In this document: positions 21,779-30,168 of the stretch, piece by piece
Layout of the letters: each line of letters begins with the position of its first letter
Numbering within the stretch: the stretch's first letter is position 1
Source: Luethyella okanaganae
GTDB taxonomy: Bacteria; Actinomycetota; Actinomycetes; Actinomycetales; Microbacteriaceae
Direction of reading: 5' to 3'
Assembly (NCBI RefSeq): GCF_042660285.1
Contig: NZ_JBHSTP010000001.1
Span: forward strand, 992,001-1,056,000
Length of the DNA stretch: 64,000 nt
Translations under genes and position numbers: made by a program
Notes under the pieces: model-generated
Seen by the model: the letters and a program-made list of their open reading frames with translations, nothing else
What the model was told of the DNA's origin: nothing
Database searches by the model: none

Positions 21779-23716
21779 GTGGCTGACGGCTTCGAGCTTT
21801 TCACCGACCGGTCCGTTGTCGCGATGCGCGTCAACGGTGAGCTGAAGGACCTCGCCACCCAGACCACGACCACCGATGTGGTCGAGCCGGTCACGATCGA
21901 CTCGCCCGACGGTCTCTCGATCCTCCGGCACTCGACCGCGCACGTGCTCGCGCAGGCCGTGCAGACGATCAACCCCGAGGCCAAGCTCGGCATCGGCCCG
22001 CCCATCGCCGATGGCTTCTACTACGACTTCGACGTAGCCGAGCCGTTCACCCCCGAAGACCTCAAGGCCCTCGACAAAGAGATGGCCCGCATCATCCGGA
22101 GCGGCCAGCGATTCATGCGCCGCGTCGTGACCGATGACCAGGCGCGCGCAGAGCTCGCGGGTGAGCCCTACAAGCTCGAACTCATCGAGCTGAAGGGTGG
22201 GGCGTCGGTCGGCGACGACAACGAGTCCGTCGAGGTCGGAGGCGGTGAGCTCACGATCTACGACAACGTCGACCCGAAAACCGGCGAGCCTGTCTGGAAA
22301 GACCTCTGCCGGGGCCCGCACGTGCCGAGCACCCGCATGATCGGCAACGGTTGGGCGCTCTCACGTGTCGCCGCGGCGTATTGGCGCGGTTCCGAGAAGA
22401 ACCCGCAGCTGCAGCGCATCTACGGCACTGCCTGGCCGACGAAAGACGAGCTGCGCGCGTACCAGCATCGCCTTGAGGAAGCCGCGCGCCGTGACCACCG
22501 CAAGCTCGGCGCCGAGCTCGACCTCTTTTCGTTCCCAGAGGAGATCGGTTCTGGCCTGCCCGTCTTCCACCCCAAAGGCGGCGTCATCAAGCGCGAGATG
22601 GAGGACTACGTCCGCCGCCGTCATATCGAAGAGGGCTTCCAGTATGTCTCGACCCCCCACATCACGAAGGCGCACGTCTTCGAGCTCTCTGGGCATCTGC
22701 CGTACTACAAGGACACGATGTTCCCGCCGATGGAGCTCGAGAACAGCGAGTACTACCTCAAGGCGATGAACTGCCCGATGCAGAACCTCATCTACCGCTC
22801 GCGGGGGCGCAGCTACCGTGAGCTGCCCCTGCGGTTCTTCGAGTTCGGCACCGTTTATCGCTACGAGAAGTCGGGCGTCGTGCAGGGCCTGACCCGCGTT
22901 CGCGGCCTCACCCAAGACGACTCGCACAGCTACGTCACGCCCGAGCAGGCGCCGGGTGAGATCCAGCACTTGCTCGACTTCGTGCTCGGTCTCCTGCGTG
23001 ACTTCGGCCTCGACGACTTCTACCTCGAGCTCTCGACGCGCGACGCGAACTCGGAGAAGTTCAAGGGCAGCGACGAGCAGTGGGACGTGGCCACGAACGT
23101 GCTGCGCGAGGTCGCCGAGGCATCGGGTCTCGAACTCGTGCCCGACCCGGGCGGCGCCGCCTTCTATGGCCCGAAGATCTCGGTGCAGGCGCGCGATGCG
23201 ATCGGCCGCACCTGGCAGATGTCGACCATCCAGTACGACTTCAACCAGCCAGAGGGCTTCGGTCTCGAATATACGGCGGCCGACGGCACTCACCAGCGGC
23301 CGGTGATGATCCACTCGGCGAAGTTCGGCTCGATCGAACGGTTCTTCGGCGTGCTCACCGAGCACTACGCCGGGGCCTTCCCGGTCTGGCTCTCGCCCGT
23401 GCAGGTCGTCGGCATCCCCGTCGCGGAGGACTACGCGGAGTACCTCGGCGAGGTGATCCTGCAATTGAAGGAGACGGGTGTTCGTGCCCAGCTCGACGCC
23501 TCCGACGACCGCATGCAGAAGAAGATCCGCACGCATACGAAGGCCAAGGTGCCGTTCCAGCTCATCGCAGGCGACGAGGATCGGGCCAACGGTGCCGTCA
23601 GCTTCCGTTTCCGTGACGGCAGCCAGGAGAACGGCGTACCGGTAGCGGACGCCATCCGCCGAATCCAGGAGGCCATCGACACGCGTGCTCAGGTCACGAC
23701 CAAGGGCCAGATCTGA
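21779..23716 (+). CDS. thrS: Threonyl-tRNA synthetase
   Basis: This class II synthetase charges tRNA-Thr in the cytoplasm. It is about 645 residues long, the normal size, with a TGS domain (VAMRVNGELKDL onward), an editing domain carrying the HSTAHVLAQAV motif, and a catalytic core with MNCPMQ, LTQDDSH and MIHSAKFG. The Cys, His and His of these three motifs are the expected zinc ligands. A C-terminal anticodon-binding domain follows. I favour the GTG at 21779 because GGGAG at 21765-21769 is 9 bases away; an ATG at 21773 would be too close. The HIT gene starts 1 base after the stop. I see no T-box leader. Confidence 0.96.
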   Translation: MADGFELFTDRSVVAMRVNGELKDLATQTTTTDVVEPVTIDSPDGLSILRHSTAHVLAQAVQTINPEAKLGIGPPIADGFYYDFDVAEPFTPEDLKALDKEMARIIRSGQRFMRRVVTDDQARAELAGEPYKLELIELKGGASVGDDNESVEVGGGELTIYDNVDPKTGEPVWKDLCRGPHVPSTRMIGNGWALSRVAAAYWRGSEKNPQLQRIYGTAWPTKDELRAYQHRLEEAARRDHRKLGAELDLFSFPEEIGSGLPVFHPKGGVIKREMEDYVRRRHIEEGFQYVSTPHITKAHVFELSGHLPYYKDTMFPPMELENSEYYLKAMNCPMQNLIYRSRGRSYRELPLRFFEFGTVYRYEKSGVVQGLTRVRGLTQDDSHSYVTPEQAPGEIQHLLDFVLGLLRDFGLDDFYLELSTRDANSEKFKGSDEQWDVATNVLREVAEASGLELVPDPGGAAFYGPKISVQARDAIGRTWQMSTIQYDFNQPEGFGLEYTAADGTHQRPVMIHSAKFGSIERFFGVLTEHYAGAFPVWLSPVQVVGIPVAEDYAEYLGEVILQLKETGVRAQLDASDDRMQKKIRTHTKAKVPFQLIAGDEDRANGAVSFRFRDGSQENGVPVADAIRRIQEAIDTRAQVTTKGQI

Positions 23717-23717
23717 G

Positions 23718-24290
23718 GTGGGCGACGAGTTCGAAGGCGTCGACGTCGAGAACAGCGGCGATCTCGCCGGCATTCCCGACGCGTTCCAGAGGCTCTGGAC
23801 GCCCCACAGGCTCGTCTATATCCAGGATGGCCAACAGCCGCACAAGGACAACTGCCCGTTCTGCCTCGCCCCGGCGATGGACGATGAGAGGGCGCTGATC
23901 GTTGCGAGGGGTACGTATGCCTACGCCCTGCTGAACCTGTTCCCTTACAACAGCGGACACCTGCTGATCTGTCCGTACCGCCACATCGCGACGTACGACC
24001 AGGCGACTCCAGAGGAGGTCGCCGAGATCGGCGAGTTCACACAGATCGCCATGCGCGTTATCACCGAGGTTTCGCATTGTGACGGCTTCAACATCGGTAT
24101 GAATCAGGGACAGATCGCCGGCGCAGGCATCGCCGAGCACCTGCACCAGCACATCGTGCCGCGGTGGGCGCTCGATGCCAACTTCTTCCCCATCATCGCC
24201 AAGACCAAGGCGCTCCCGCGTCTCCTCGGTGAGGTGCGGGAAGAGATCGCGAGCGTGTGGCCGGGTGTCGTCCAGCCGGACGAACGGTAG
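23718..24290 (+). CDS. HIT family nucleotide hydrolase/transferase
   Basis: This 190-residue HIT protein has the catalytic triad HLHQH at 141-145 and a CPFC pair (Cys46, Cys49) that can bind zinc. It most resembles the actinobacterial Ap4A phosphorylase-like branch found directly after thrS. The GTG at 23718 begins 1 base after the thrS stop, indicating an operon. Such enzymes cleave dinucleoside polyphosphates or AMP conjugates; the exact substrate is not readable from the sequence. Confidence 0.9.
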   Translation: MGDEFEGVDVENSGDLAGIPDAFQRLWTPHRLVYIQDGQQPHKDNCPFCLAPAMDDERALIVARGTYAYALLNLFPYNSGHLLICPYRHIATYDQATPEEVAEIGEFTQIAMRVITEVSHCDGFNIGMNQGQIAGAGIAEHLHQHIVPRWALDANFFPIIAKTKALPRLLGEVREEIASVWPGVVQPDER

Positions 24291-24338
24291 ACGCACCGGC
24301 GCACGATCACCCTGTGCCCAAGGAATAGGATTGAGAGC

Positions 24339-25241
24339 ATGACTGAGAGCACTTCAAGCGAGCAGTTCGGCTCGAGCCGCGTCAAGCGCGGACTCGCCGA
24401 GATGCTCAAGGGCGGCGTCATCATGGACGTCGTCACCGCAGAGCAGGCGCGCATCGCCGAGGACGCCGGTGCCGTCGCCGTCATGGCGCTCGAGCGCGTG
24501 CCGGCCGACATCCGTTCGCAGGGCGGCGTCGCCAGGATGAGCGATCCGGACCTCATCGAGGCGATCATCGCCGAGGTGTCGATCCCTGTCATGGCGAAGG
24601 CCCGCATCGGCCATTTCGTCGAGGCGCAGGTCCTGCAGGCTCTCGATGTGGATTACATCGACGAGTCCGAGGTGCTGAGCCCGGCCGACTACGTCAACCA
24701 CATCGACAAGTGGGGCTTCAACGTGCCCTTCGTCTGCGGTGCGACGAACCTGGGCGAGGCGCTGCGCCGCATCAACGAGGGTGCAGCCATGATCCGCTCC
24801 AAGGGCGAGGCCGGCACAGGTGACGTCTCCGAGGCGACCAAGCACATCCGCAAGATCAAAGGCGAGATCGCGACCCTGTCGTCGATGAGCAAGGATGAGC
24901 TCTACGTCGCAGCGAAAGAGCTGCAGGCGCCGTACGATCTCGTCGTCGAGGTCGCCGAGACGGGCAAGCTGCCAGTGGTGCTGTTCACTGCGGGTGGCGT
25001 GGCCACCCCGGCGGATGCCGCGATGATGATGCAGCTCGGCGCCGACGGCGTCTTCGTGGGATCCGGCATCTTCAAGTCGGGCAACCCCGCGCAGCGTGCG
25101 GCGGCCGTCGTGAAGGCGACGACCTTCTATGACGACCCCTCGGTCATCGCCGAGGTCTCGCGCGGGCTCGGCGAGGCCATGGTGGGCATCAACGTGTCAG
25201 ACCTCGCGGCACCGCACCGCCTCGCCGAACGCGGCTGGTAG
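24339..25241 (+). CDS. pdxS: Pyridoxal 5'-phosphate synthase lyase subunit PdxS
   Basis: This 300-residue PdxS is the TIM-barrel subunit that condenses ribose 5-phosphate, glyceraldehyde 3-phosphate and ammonia into PLP. The family stretches VMALERVPADIR, MAKARIGHF and GEAGTGDVSEATKHIR are intact. It forms a dodecamer with PdxT, encoded 13 bases downstream. The ATG at 24339 gives the usual N-terminus preceding SSRVKRGLAEMLKGG. Confidence 0.97.
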   Translation: MTESTSSEQFGSSRVKRGLAEMLKGGVIMDVVTAEQARIAEDAGAVAVMALERVPADIRSQGGVARMSDPDLIEAIIAEVSIPVMAKARIGHFVEAQVLQALDVDYIDESEVLSPADYVNHIDKWGFNVPFVCGATNLGEALRRINEGAAMIRSKGEAGTGDVSEATKHIRKIKGEIATLSSMSKDELYVAAKELQAPYDLVVEVAETGKLPVVLFTAGGVATPADAAMMMQLGADGVFVGSGIFKSGNPAQRAAAVVKATTFYDDPSVIAEVSRGLGEAMVGINVSDLAAPHRLAERGW

Positions 25242-25254
25242 ACGCGGCACCTCG

Positions 25255-25872
25255 ATGATCGTAGGCGTCCTCGCCCTCCAGGGTGACTTCCGCGAGCACG
25301 CGAATGTGCTGCGCACCCTGGGGGTGGATGTCTCTCTCATCCGCCGTCCAGAAGAGCTGACCGTCGTCGACGGTCTGGTCATCCCGGGTGGCGAGTCCAG
25401 CGTCATGGACAAGCTCGCACGCGCTTTCGGACTCGCCGAGCCGCTCAGGCTGGCGATCCGCGAGGGCCTGCCGGTCTACGGAACCTGCGCCGGTCTCATC
25501 ATGCTCGCTGACACCGTACTCGACGCAATCGAGGGCCAGCAGAGTCTCGGCGGCCTTGACGTCTCAGTGCGGCGCAACGCTTTCGGCTCTCAGAACCAAT
25601 CCTTCGAGACCGACCTCGACGTTCCGGCGATCGGGGACACGCCCGTGCACGCCGTCTTCATCCGCGGGCCCGTCGTCGAGTCGATCGGACCGGCGGCCAC
25701 GACGCTGGCCGTCCTTCAGGACGGCCGGGTCGTCGCCGTCGAGCAGGGCAATCTGCTCGGCACCTCGTTCCATCCCGAGATCACCGGGGACTATCGCTTT
25801 CACGAATACTTCCTATCGAAGGTGGGCGCTCGGGGTCGCACACCGGATGTTCGAGGCTCGAAGGTCGGCTGA
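25255..25872 (+). CDS. pdxT: Pyridoxal 5'-phosphate synthase glutaminase subunit PdxT
   Basis: This 205-residue class I glutaminase supplies ammonia to PdxS. The nucleophile is Cys78 in YGTCAGLIML, and the His/Glu pair is H173/E175 in SFHPEITGD; the GGESS loop is at 45-49. The start ATG at 25255 directly yields the conserved MIVGVLALQGDFREH. It is the last gene of the pdxST unit. Confidence 0.96.
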   Translation: MIVGVLALQGDFREHANVLRTLGVDVSLIRRPEELTVVDGLVIPGGESSVMDKLARAFGLAEPLRLAIREGLPVYGTCAGLIMLADTVLDAIEGQQSLGGLDVSVRRNAFGSQNQSFETDLDVPAIGDTPVHAVFIRGPVVESIGPAATTLAVLQDGRVVAVEQGNLLGTSFHPEITGDYRFHEYFLSKVGARGRTPDVRGSKVG

Positions 25873-25917
25873 GCGGTCTCGGGGTCTTCCGGCCGATCGC
25901 GAGTCTAGGATGTCGCC

Positions 25918-26457
25918 ATGACGAGATTCATCGCGTTGCTCCGTGGCGTGAACGTCGGCGGAATCACCGTCACGTCCGCCGAACTCGCCGAGCTCTTCCG
26001 CGGTCTCGGCTTCGACGACGTCCGCACCGTGCTCGCGAGCGGCAACGTGCGCTTCGACGTTCTGCCCTCAGAGGCAGGCGCAGAGGACACCGCAGCGCTC
26101 AAGCGGCGTATCGAGTCCGCCTTGCGCGAACGCTTCGGTTACGAGGCTTGGATCGTGCTCGTGAGTTCGGAGCAGCTGGCCGCCATCGTCGAGGGGTTCC
26201 CCTTCGATGCGAAACGCGAGGGGTGGCATCCCTATGTCTTGTTCTCCTCTGCCTCCGAGCCGCTCGAGGAACTGCTCGCGGCTGCGCCGATGCTTGACGA
26301 CGATGACGTGATCGAACAGGGCGAGGGCGTGATCTACTGGCACAACCGCCGTGCTGTCGGCGTCGGCAGCGCGTTCAGCAAGCTCAGCGGCAAGGCGAGG
26401 TACCGGTCGTCGACGACCAATCGCAATCTGCGCACCCTGTGCAAACTGCTCGACTGA
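25918..26457 (+). CDS. DUF1697 family protein
   Basis: This 179-residue protein has the DUF1697 hallmark opening (FIALLRGVNVGG), the ASGNVRFD segment and the C-terminal KLSGKARYRSSTTNRNLRTLCKLL. The family is widespread and its function is not established. It lies 45 bases after pdxT and before yebC, and may be transcribed with pdxST. Confidence 0.9.
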   Translation: MTRFIALLRGVNVGGITVTSAELAELFRGLGFDDVRTVLASGNVRFDVLPSEAGAEDTAALKRRIESALRERFGYEAWIVLVSSEQLAAIVEGFPFDAKREGWHPYVLFSSASEPLEELLAAAPMLDDDDVIEQGEGVIYWHNRRAVGVGSAFSKLSGKARYRSSTTNRNLRTLCKLLD

Positions 26458-26548
26458 GGCCGGGCGAGGCGGCACGGGGAAAGCCCTGTCCTACAATGGC
26501 TAGGCAGATTGTGGCCATCGATCTGCGAGCACCGATAACAGGAGACGC

Positions 26549-27307
26549 ATGTCTGGGCATTCCAAGTGGGCGACGACCAAGCACAAGAAGGCGGTCGTTG
26601 ACGCACGCCGCGCGAAGTCGTTCGCGAAGCTCATCAAGAACATCGAGGTCGCCGCCAAGATGGGCGGAGCCGACTTGAGCGGCAACCCGACGCTGGTCGA
26701 CGCCGTACAGAAGGCGAAGAAGACCTCGGTTCCCAACGACAACATCGATCGCGCCATCAAACGCGGAGCCGGACTCAGCGGCGAATCCGTCGAATACACC
26801 ACGATCATGTACGAGGGCTATGCTCCGAGCGGCGTCGCCCTGCTCGTCGAATGCCTGACCGACAACAAGAACCGAGCCGCCGCCGAGGTGCGCACTGCGA
26901 TGACCCGCAACGGCGGAACCATGGCCGATCCCGGTAGCGTCGCCTACAATTTCAACCGCAAGGGCCTCATCGTGGTCGCGCAGAACGGAAGTCTGACCGA
27001 GGACGATGTGCTCGGCGCGGTGCTCGACGCGGGAGCCGAGGAGGTTACGGACGAGGGCGAGGCCTTCGAGATCATCACCGAGCCGAGCGAGATGGTGGCG
27101 ACTCGCGTCGCCCTCCAGAAGGCCGGCATCGACTACGACTCCGCGGATGTCGCGTTCGTGCCCTCGCTCAAGGTCGAGGTCGATGCGGAGACAGCGCGCA
27201 AGGTGCTGCGTCTCGTCGAAGCGCTCGAGGACTCCGATGACGTGCAGAATGTCTACAGCAACGTCGATCTGTCGCCCGAGGTTCTGGCTGAGCTCGAGGC
27301 CGAGTAG
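26549..27307 (+). CDS. YebC/PmpR family regulator or translation factor
   Basis: This 252-residue YebC protein begins MSGHSKWATTKHKKAVVDARRAK, the family signature. Members were described as DNA-binding regulators near ruvC and more recently as factors aiding translation of proline stretches. A TACAAT (26492-26497) upstream may be its -10 element, and AGGAG precedes the ATG. It sits directly before ruvCAB, as in most actinobacteria. Confidence 0.95.
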   Translation: MSGHSKWATTKHKKAVVDARRAKSFAKLIKNIEVAAKMGGADLSGNPTLVDAVQKAKKTSVPNDNIDRAIKRGAGLSGESVEYTTIMYEGYAPSGVALLVECLTDNKNRAAAEVRTAMTRNGGTMADPGSVAYNFNRKGLIVVAQNGSLTEDDVLGAVLDAGAEEVTDEGEAFEIITEPSEMVATRVALQKAGIDYDSADVAFVPSLKVEVDAETARKVLRLVEALEDSDDVQNVYSNVDLSPEVLAELEAE

Positions 27308-27313
27308 CAGCCG

Positions 27314-27922
27314 ATGACGGTGCGGGTGCTCGGCATCGACCCAGGCCTCACCCGCTGCGGGGTCGGCATCGTCGATGTCGAACCCGACCGCACCGCGAAG
27401 CTCGTCGAGGTGACGGTCATCCGCTCCTCGCCTGATGCCCCCCTCGAGCGACGACTGCTCGAGGTCGGTGACGGCATCGCCGGGCTGCTCGACCGGCACA
27501 AGCCGGCGGCCGTCGCGATCGAGCGAGTTTTCGCGCAGCACAATCTGCGCACCGTCATGGGCACGGCCCAGATCAGCGGAGTCGCCCTGCATCTCTCCGC
27601 GCAGCGTGGCTTGGCTGTCGGCCTCCATACGCCGAGCGAGGTCAAGGCCGCGATCACCGGCTATGGATCGGCCGACAAGAGGCAGGTGGCGGCGATGGTG
27701 GCGCGCATCCTCGGTCTCGATGCGCCTCCGACTCCGGCGGATGCCGCCGATGCCCTCGCCCTCGCCCTGTGCCACGCCTGGCGAACAGGAGTCTCCGGTG
27801 GGACCCTGCCGACGGCAGGCGCCGCCGTGGACGACGCGGAGCTCACACCCGCTCAGAAGGCGTGGCGCGCCGCCGAGAGAAATGCCCGGGGGTCGGTGGT
27901 CCGCCGTAGTCTTGAGCGGTGA
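27314..27922 (+). CDS. ruvC: Holliday junction resolvase RuvC
   Basis: This 202-residue resolvase cuts Holliday junctions symmetrically with RuvAB. The four acidic catalytic residues are visible: Asp9 (GIDPG), Glu70 (AIERVF), and Asp143 and Asp146 (DAADAL). It begins 6 bases after yebC and overlaps ruvA by 4 bases (GTGA). Confidence 0.96.
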   Translation: MTVRVLGIDPGLTRCGVGIVDVEPDRTAKLVEVTVIRSSPDAPLERRLLEVGDGIAGLLDRHKPAAVAIERVFAQHNLRTVMGTAQISGVALHLSAQRGLAVGLHTPSEVKAAITGYGSADKRQVAAMVARILGLDAPPTPADAADALALALCHAWRTGVSGGTLPTAGAAVDDAELTPAQKAWRAAERNARGSVVRRSLER

Positions 27923-28545
27923 TCTCTTCCGTTCGTGGCACCGTGCTCTCGGCACTCGGCAGCACCGTCGTCATCGAGGTCGGGGGAGTGGGACTCTCCG
28001 TCCAGGTCACCCCGGCCTGCGCCCTCGCCCTCCGTATCGGAGAACAAGCCAGACTGCACACCTCCCTCGTGGTGCGCGAGGACTCGCTCTCGCTCTTCGG
28101 ATTCGTCACGGTCGACGAGCTCTCGGTGTTCGAGCTGCTCACCGGTGTCACGGGCGTCGGCCCGAAGTCTGCACTCGGCGTGCTCGCCGTGCTCAGCCCT
28201 GTTCAGGTCGGGCGTGCGGTCGCCGACGACGATGATGCGTCGTTCCGCAAGGTGAGCGGGATCGGTCCGAAGACCGCGAAGCTCATCGTGCTGTCGCTCG
28301 CAGGGAAGCTCGCGATCACCGCTCCACCGGCAACGGCCAGGTCGGCGGCTGCCGGCGCAGGGGTCGCAGACAAGGTGCTCGCGGCCCTCATCGGTCTCGG
28401 CTGGTCGGAGCGGGTGGCGGCGCAGGCCGTCGACGAGACGCTGGCCGAGGCGTCCGACACCGACAGGATCTCCGTTCCGGTCGTGCTTCGCCTCGCACTC
28501 GCACGGCTCGGGCCTGCGAAGCACTCCGCAGAGAGGAACGCATGA
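27919..28545 (+). CDS. ruvA: Holliday junction branch migration protein RuvA
   Basis: This 208-residue RuvA binds four-way junctions as a tetramer and recruits RuvB. It has an N-terminal OB fold (MISSVRGTVLSALGS), helix-hairpin-helix motifs (TGVTGVGPKSAL and SGIGPKTAKLIV) and a C-terminal three-helix domain after an Ala/Pro linker. The GTG start overlaps ruvC and the stop overlaps ruvB by 4 bases. Confidence 0.95.
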   Translation: MISSVRGTVLSALGSTVVIEVGGVGLSVQVTPACALALRIGEQARLHTSLVVREDSLSLFGFVTVDELSVFELLTGVTGVGPKSALGVLAVLSPVQVGRAVADDDDASFRKVSGIGPKTAKLIVLSLAGKLAITAPPATARSAAAGAGVADKVLAALIGLGWSERVAAQAVDETLAEASDTDRISVPVVLRLALARLGPAKHSAERNA

Positions 28546-29606
28546 GCACCTCGGAGAACGGCATCGATCTCGGTGACATCGTCGAACTCACGAATCCGGC
28601 CCTCGAGTCGGATGTTGAACTCGCCTTCGAGGGCGCGCTGCGGCCTCGATCCCTCGGCGAGTTCGTCGGCCAATCCAAGGTGCGAGGACAGCTACAGCTC
28701 CTGCTGACCGCCGCGACGATGCAGCAGCGGACACCTGACCACATCCTGCTCGCCGGTCCGCCCGGCCTCGGCAAGACGACGCTCGCCATGATCGTCGCGC
28801 ACGAGGGCGACCGACCATTGCGCATGTCGAGCGGTCCGGCCATCCAGCATGCGGGGGATCTGGCCGCCGTGCTGAGTTCGCTCGTTCCCGGTGAGGTGCT
28901 CTTCATCGACGAGATCCACCGCATGGCCCGCTCCGCCGAGGAGATGCTGTACCTCGCCATGGAAGACTTCCGCATCGACATCATGGTGGGCAAGGGCGCC
29001 GGTGCGACCTCCGTGCCCCTCGACCTGGCGCCGTTCACGCTCGTCGGGGCGACGACGCGCTCGGGGCTGCTGCCGAATCCACTGCGCGATCGGTTCGGGT
29101 TCACCGCTCATCTGGAATTCTACGACGAGGCCGAACTGGAACAGGTGCTGGCCAGGGCCGCGCAGCTGCTCGAGCTGACGATCGACCGCGAGGCACTCGC
29201 CGAGATCGCCGGCCGCTGCCGCGGGACGCCGCGAATAGCCAACCGACTCCTGCGGCGGGTCCGTGACTACGCGCTCGTGCATGGCGGCGGTGCGGGCGGC
29301 GCCGACGTGCACTCGGTAATGGCGGCGCTCGAGCTCTACGACGTCGACGCCCTCGGGCTTGACCGACTCGATCGTGCGGTCATGGAGACCATCCTCACCC
29401 GCTTCGGCGGCGGACCGGTCGGACTCAACACGCTCGCGGTGTCGGTCGGCGAGGAGTCCGAGACCATCGAGGCCGTGGTCGAGCCGTTCCTCGTGCGCAT
29501 CGGGCTGCTCACCCGCACACCCCGCGGTCGCGTCGCGACCCCGCAGGCCTGGCGTCACTTCGGCCTTTCCGGCCCGGAGGCTGCCCTTACGCTTGATGAC
29601 CTATAA
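28542..29606 (+). CDS. ruvB: Holliday junction DNA helicase RuvB
   Basis: This 354-residue AAA+ motor drives branch migration. Walker A is GPPGLGKTT at 72-80, Walker B LFIDEIHRM at 120-128, and the arginine/sensor region GATTRSGLLPNPLRDRFG follows. The C-terminal winged helix ends with RTPRGRVATPQAWRHFG. The last codons contain a perfect TATAAT (29602-29607), a likely -10 for the following genes. Confidence 0.97.
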   Translation: MSTSENGIDLGDIVELTNPALESDVELAFEGALRPRSLGEFVGQSKVRGQLQLLLTAATMQQRTPDHILLAGPPGLGKTTLAMIVAHEGDRPLRMSSGPAIQHAGDLAAVLSSLVPGEVLFIDEIHRMARSAEEMLYLAMEDFRIDIMVGKGAGATSVPLDLAPFTLVGATTRSGLLPNPLRDRFGFTAHLEFYDEAELEQVLARAAQLLELTIDREALAEIAGRCRGTPRIANRLLRRVRDYALVHGGGAGGADVHSVMAALELYDVDALGLDRLDRAVMETILTRFGGGPVGLNTLAVSVGEESETIEAVVEPFLVRIGLLTRTPRGRVATPQAWRHFGLSGPEAALTLDDL

Positions 29607-29607
29607 T
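29602..29607 (+). promoter_or_regulatory. Candidate -10 element for yajC-secDF, overlapping the ruvB stop
   Basis: TATAAT is a perfect -10 hexamer and includes the ruvB stop codon TAA. No good -35 hexamer is found at 16-18 bp, so the promoter is tentative. The next gene begins 76 bases later. Confidence 0.4.
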
Positions 29608-29682
29608 TCAAGCTGGCTTACCAGAATCCCGCACTAGACTGATGCGGTTGTCGTGCCGCATACCGGAAGGTTCCATAGATTC

Positions 29683-30102
29683 ATGCCTTTTGATCCGTTG
29701 ACTCTGATCATGCTCGCCGTTCTGGCCCTGCTGATCTTCTTCATGTTCCGCAACAGCCGCAAGCGTCAGAAGGATGCCCAGGAGCTCCAGTCGAAGGTCG
29801 TCGCCGGCGCGAAGGTCATGACCAACTCCGGCGTCTTCGGAACCATCCTCTCGATCGACGAGGAAGACAACGAGGTGCTGCTCGAGTCGACTCCCGGAAC
29901 GGTGCTCGCCGTGCACCGTCAGACGATCGCGCGGGTCGTCACCGCGACCGAGTCCGATGTCGATGACACGTCGCCGACCGTTGACACGGTCGGCGCGGGC
30001 GACGCCAAGGTTTTGGGCGAGCCCGAGTTCGGCGAGCGGATCGACGACGCCGACAGCGGTTCCAGCGACTCGACCATCAACGGCAAAAAGGCCGAAGACT
30101 AA
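29683..30102 (+). CDS. yajC: Preprotein translocase subunit YajC
   Basis: This 139-residue protein has one N-terminal transmembrane helix (LIMLAVLALLIFFMF), a basic stop (RNSRKRQK) and the YajC domain (VVAGAKVMTNSGVFGTI). An acidic low-complexity tail of about 50 residues follows. YajC associates with SecDF, encoded immediately downstream. The ATG at 29683 gives the usual short N-terminus. Confidence 0.92.
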   Translation: MPFDPLTLIMLAVLALLIFFMFRNSRKRQKDAQELQSKVVAGAKVMTNSGVFGTILSIDEEDNEVLLESTPGTVLAVHRQTIARVVTATESDVDDTSPTVDTVGAGDAKVLGEPEFGERIDDADSGSSDSTINGKKAED

Positions 30103-30168
30103 CATTCCCCCTTCCGTGCCTGTGCTGTGACGGCGCGGGCACGAACGTAGAAAGCTGAGTTCCCCGCG

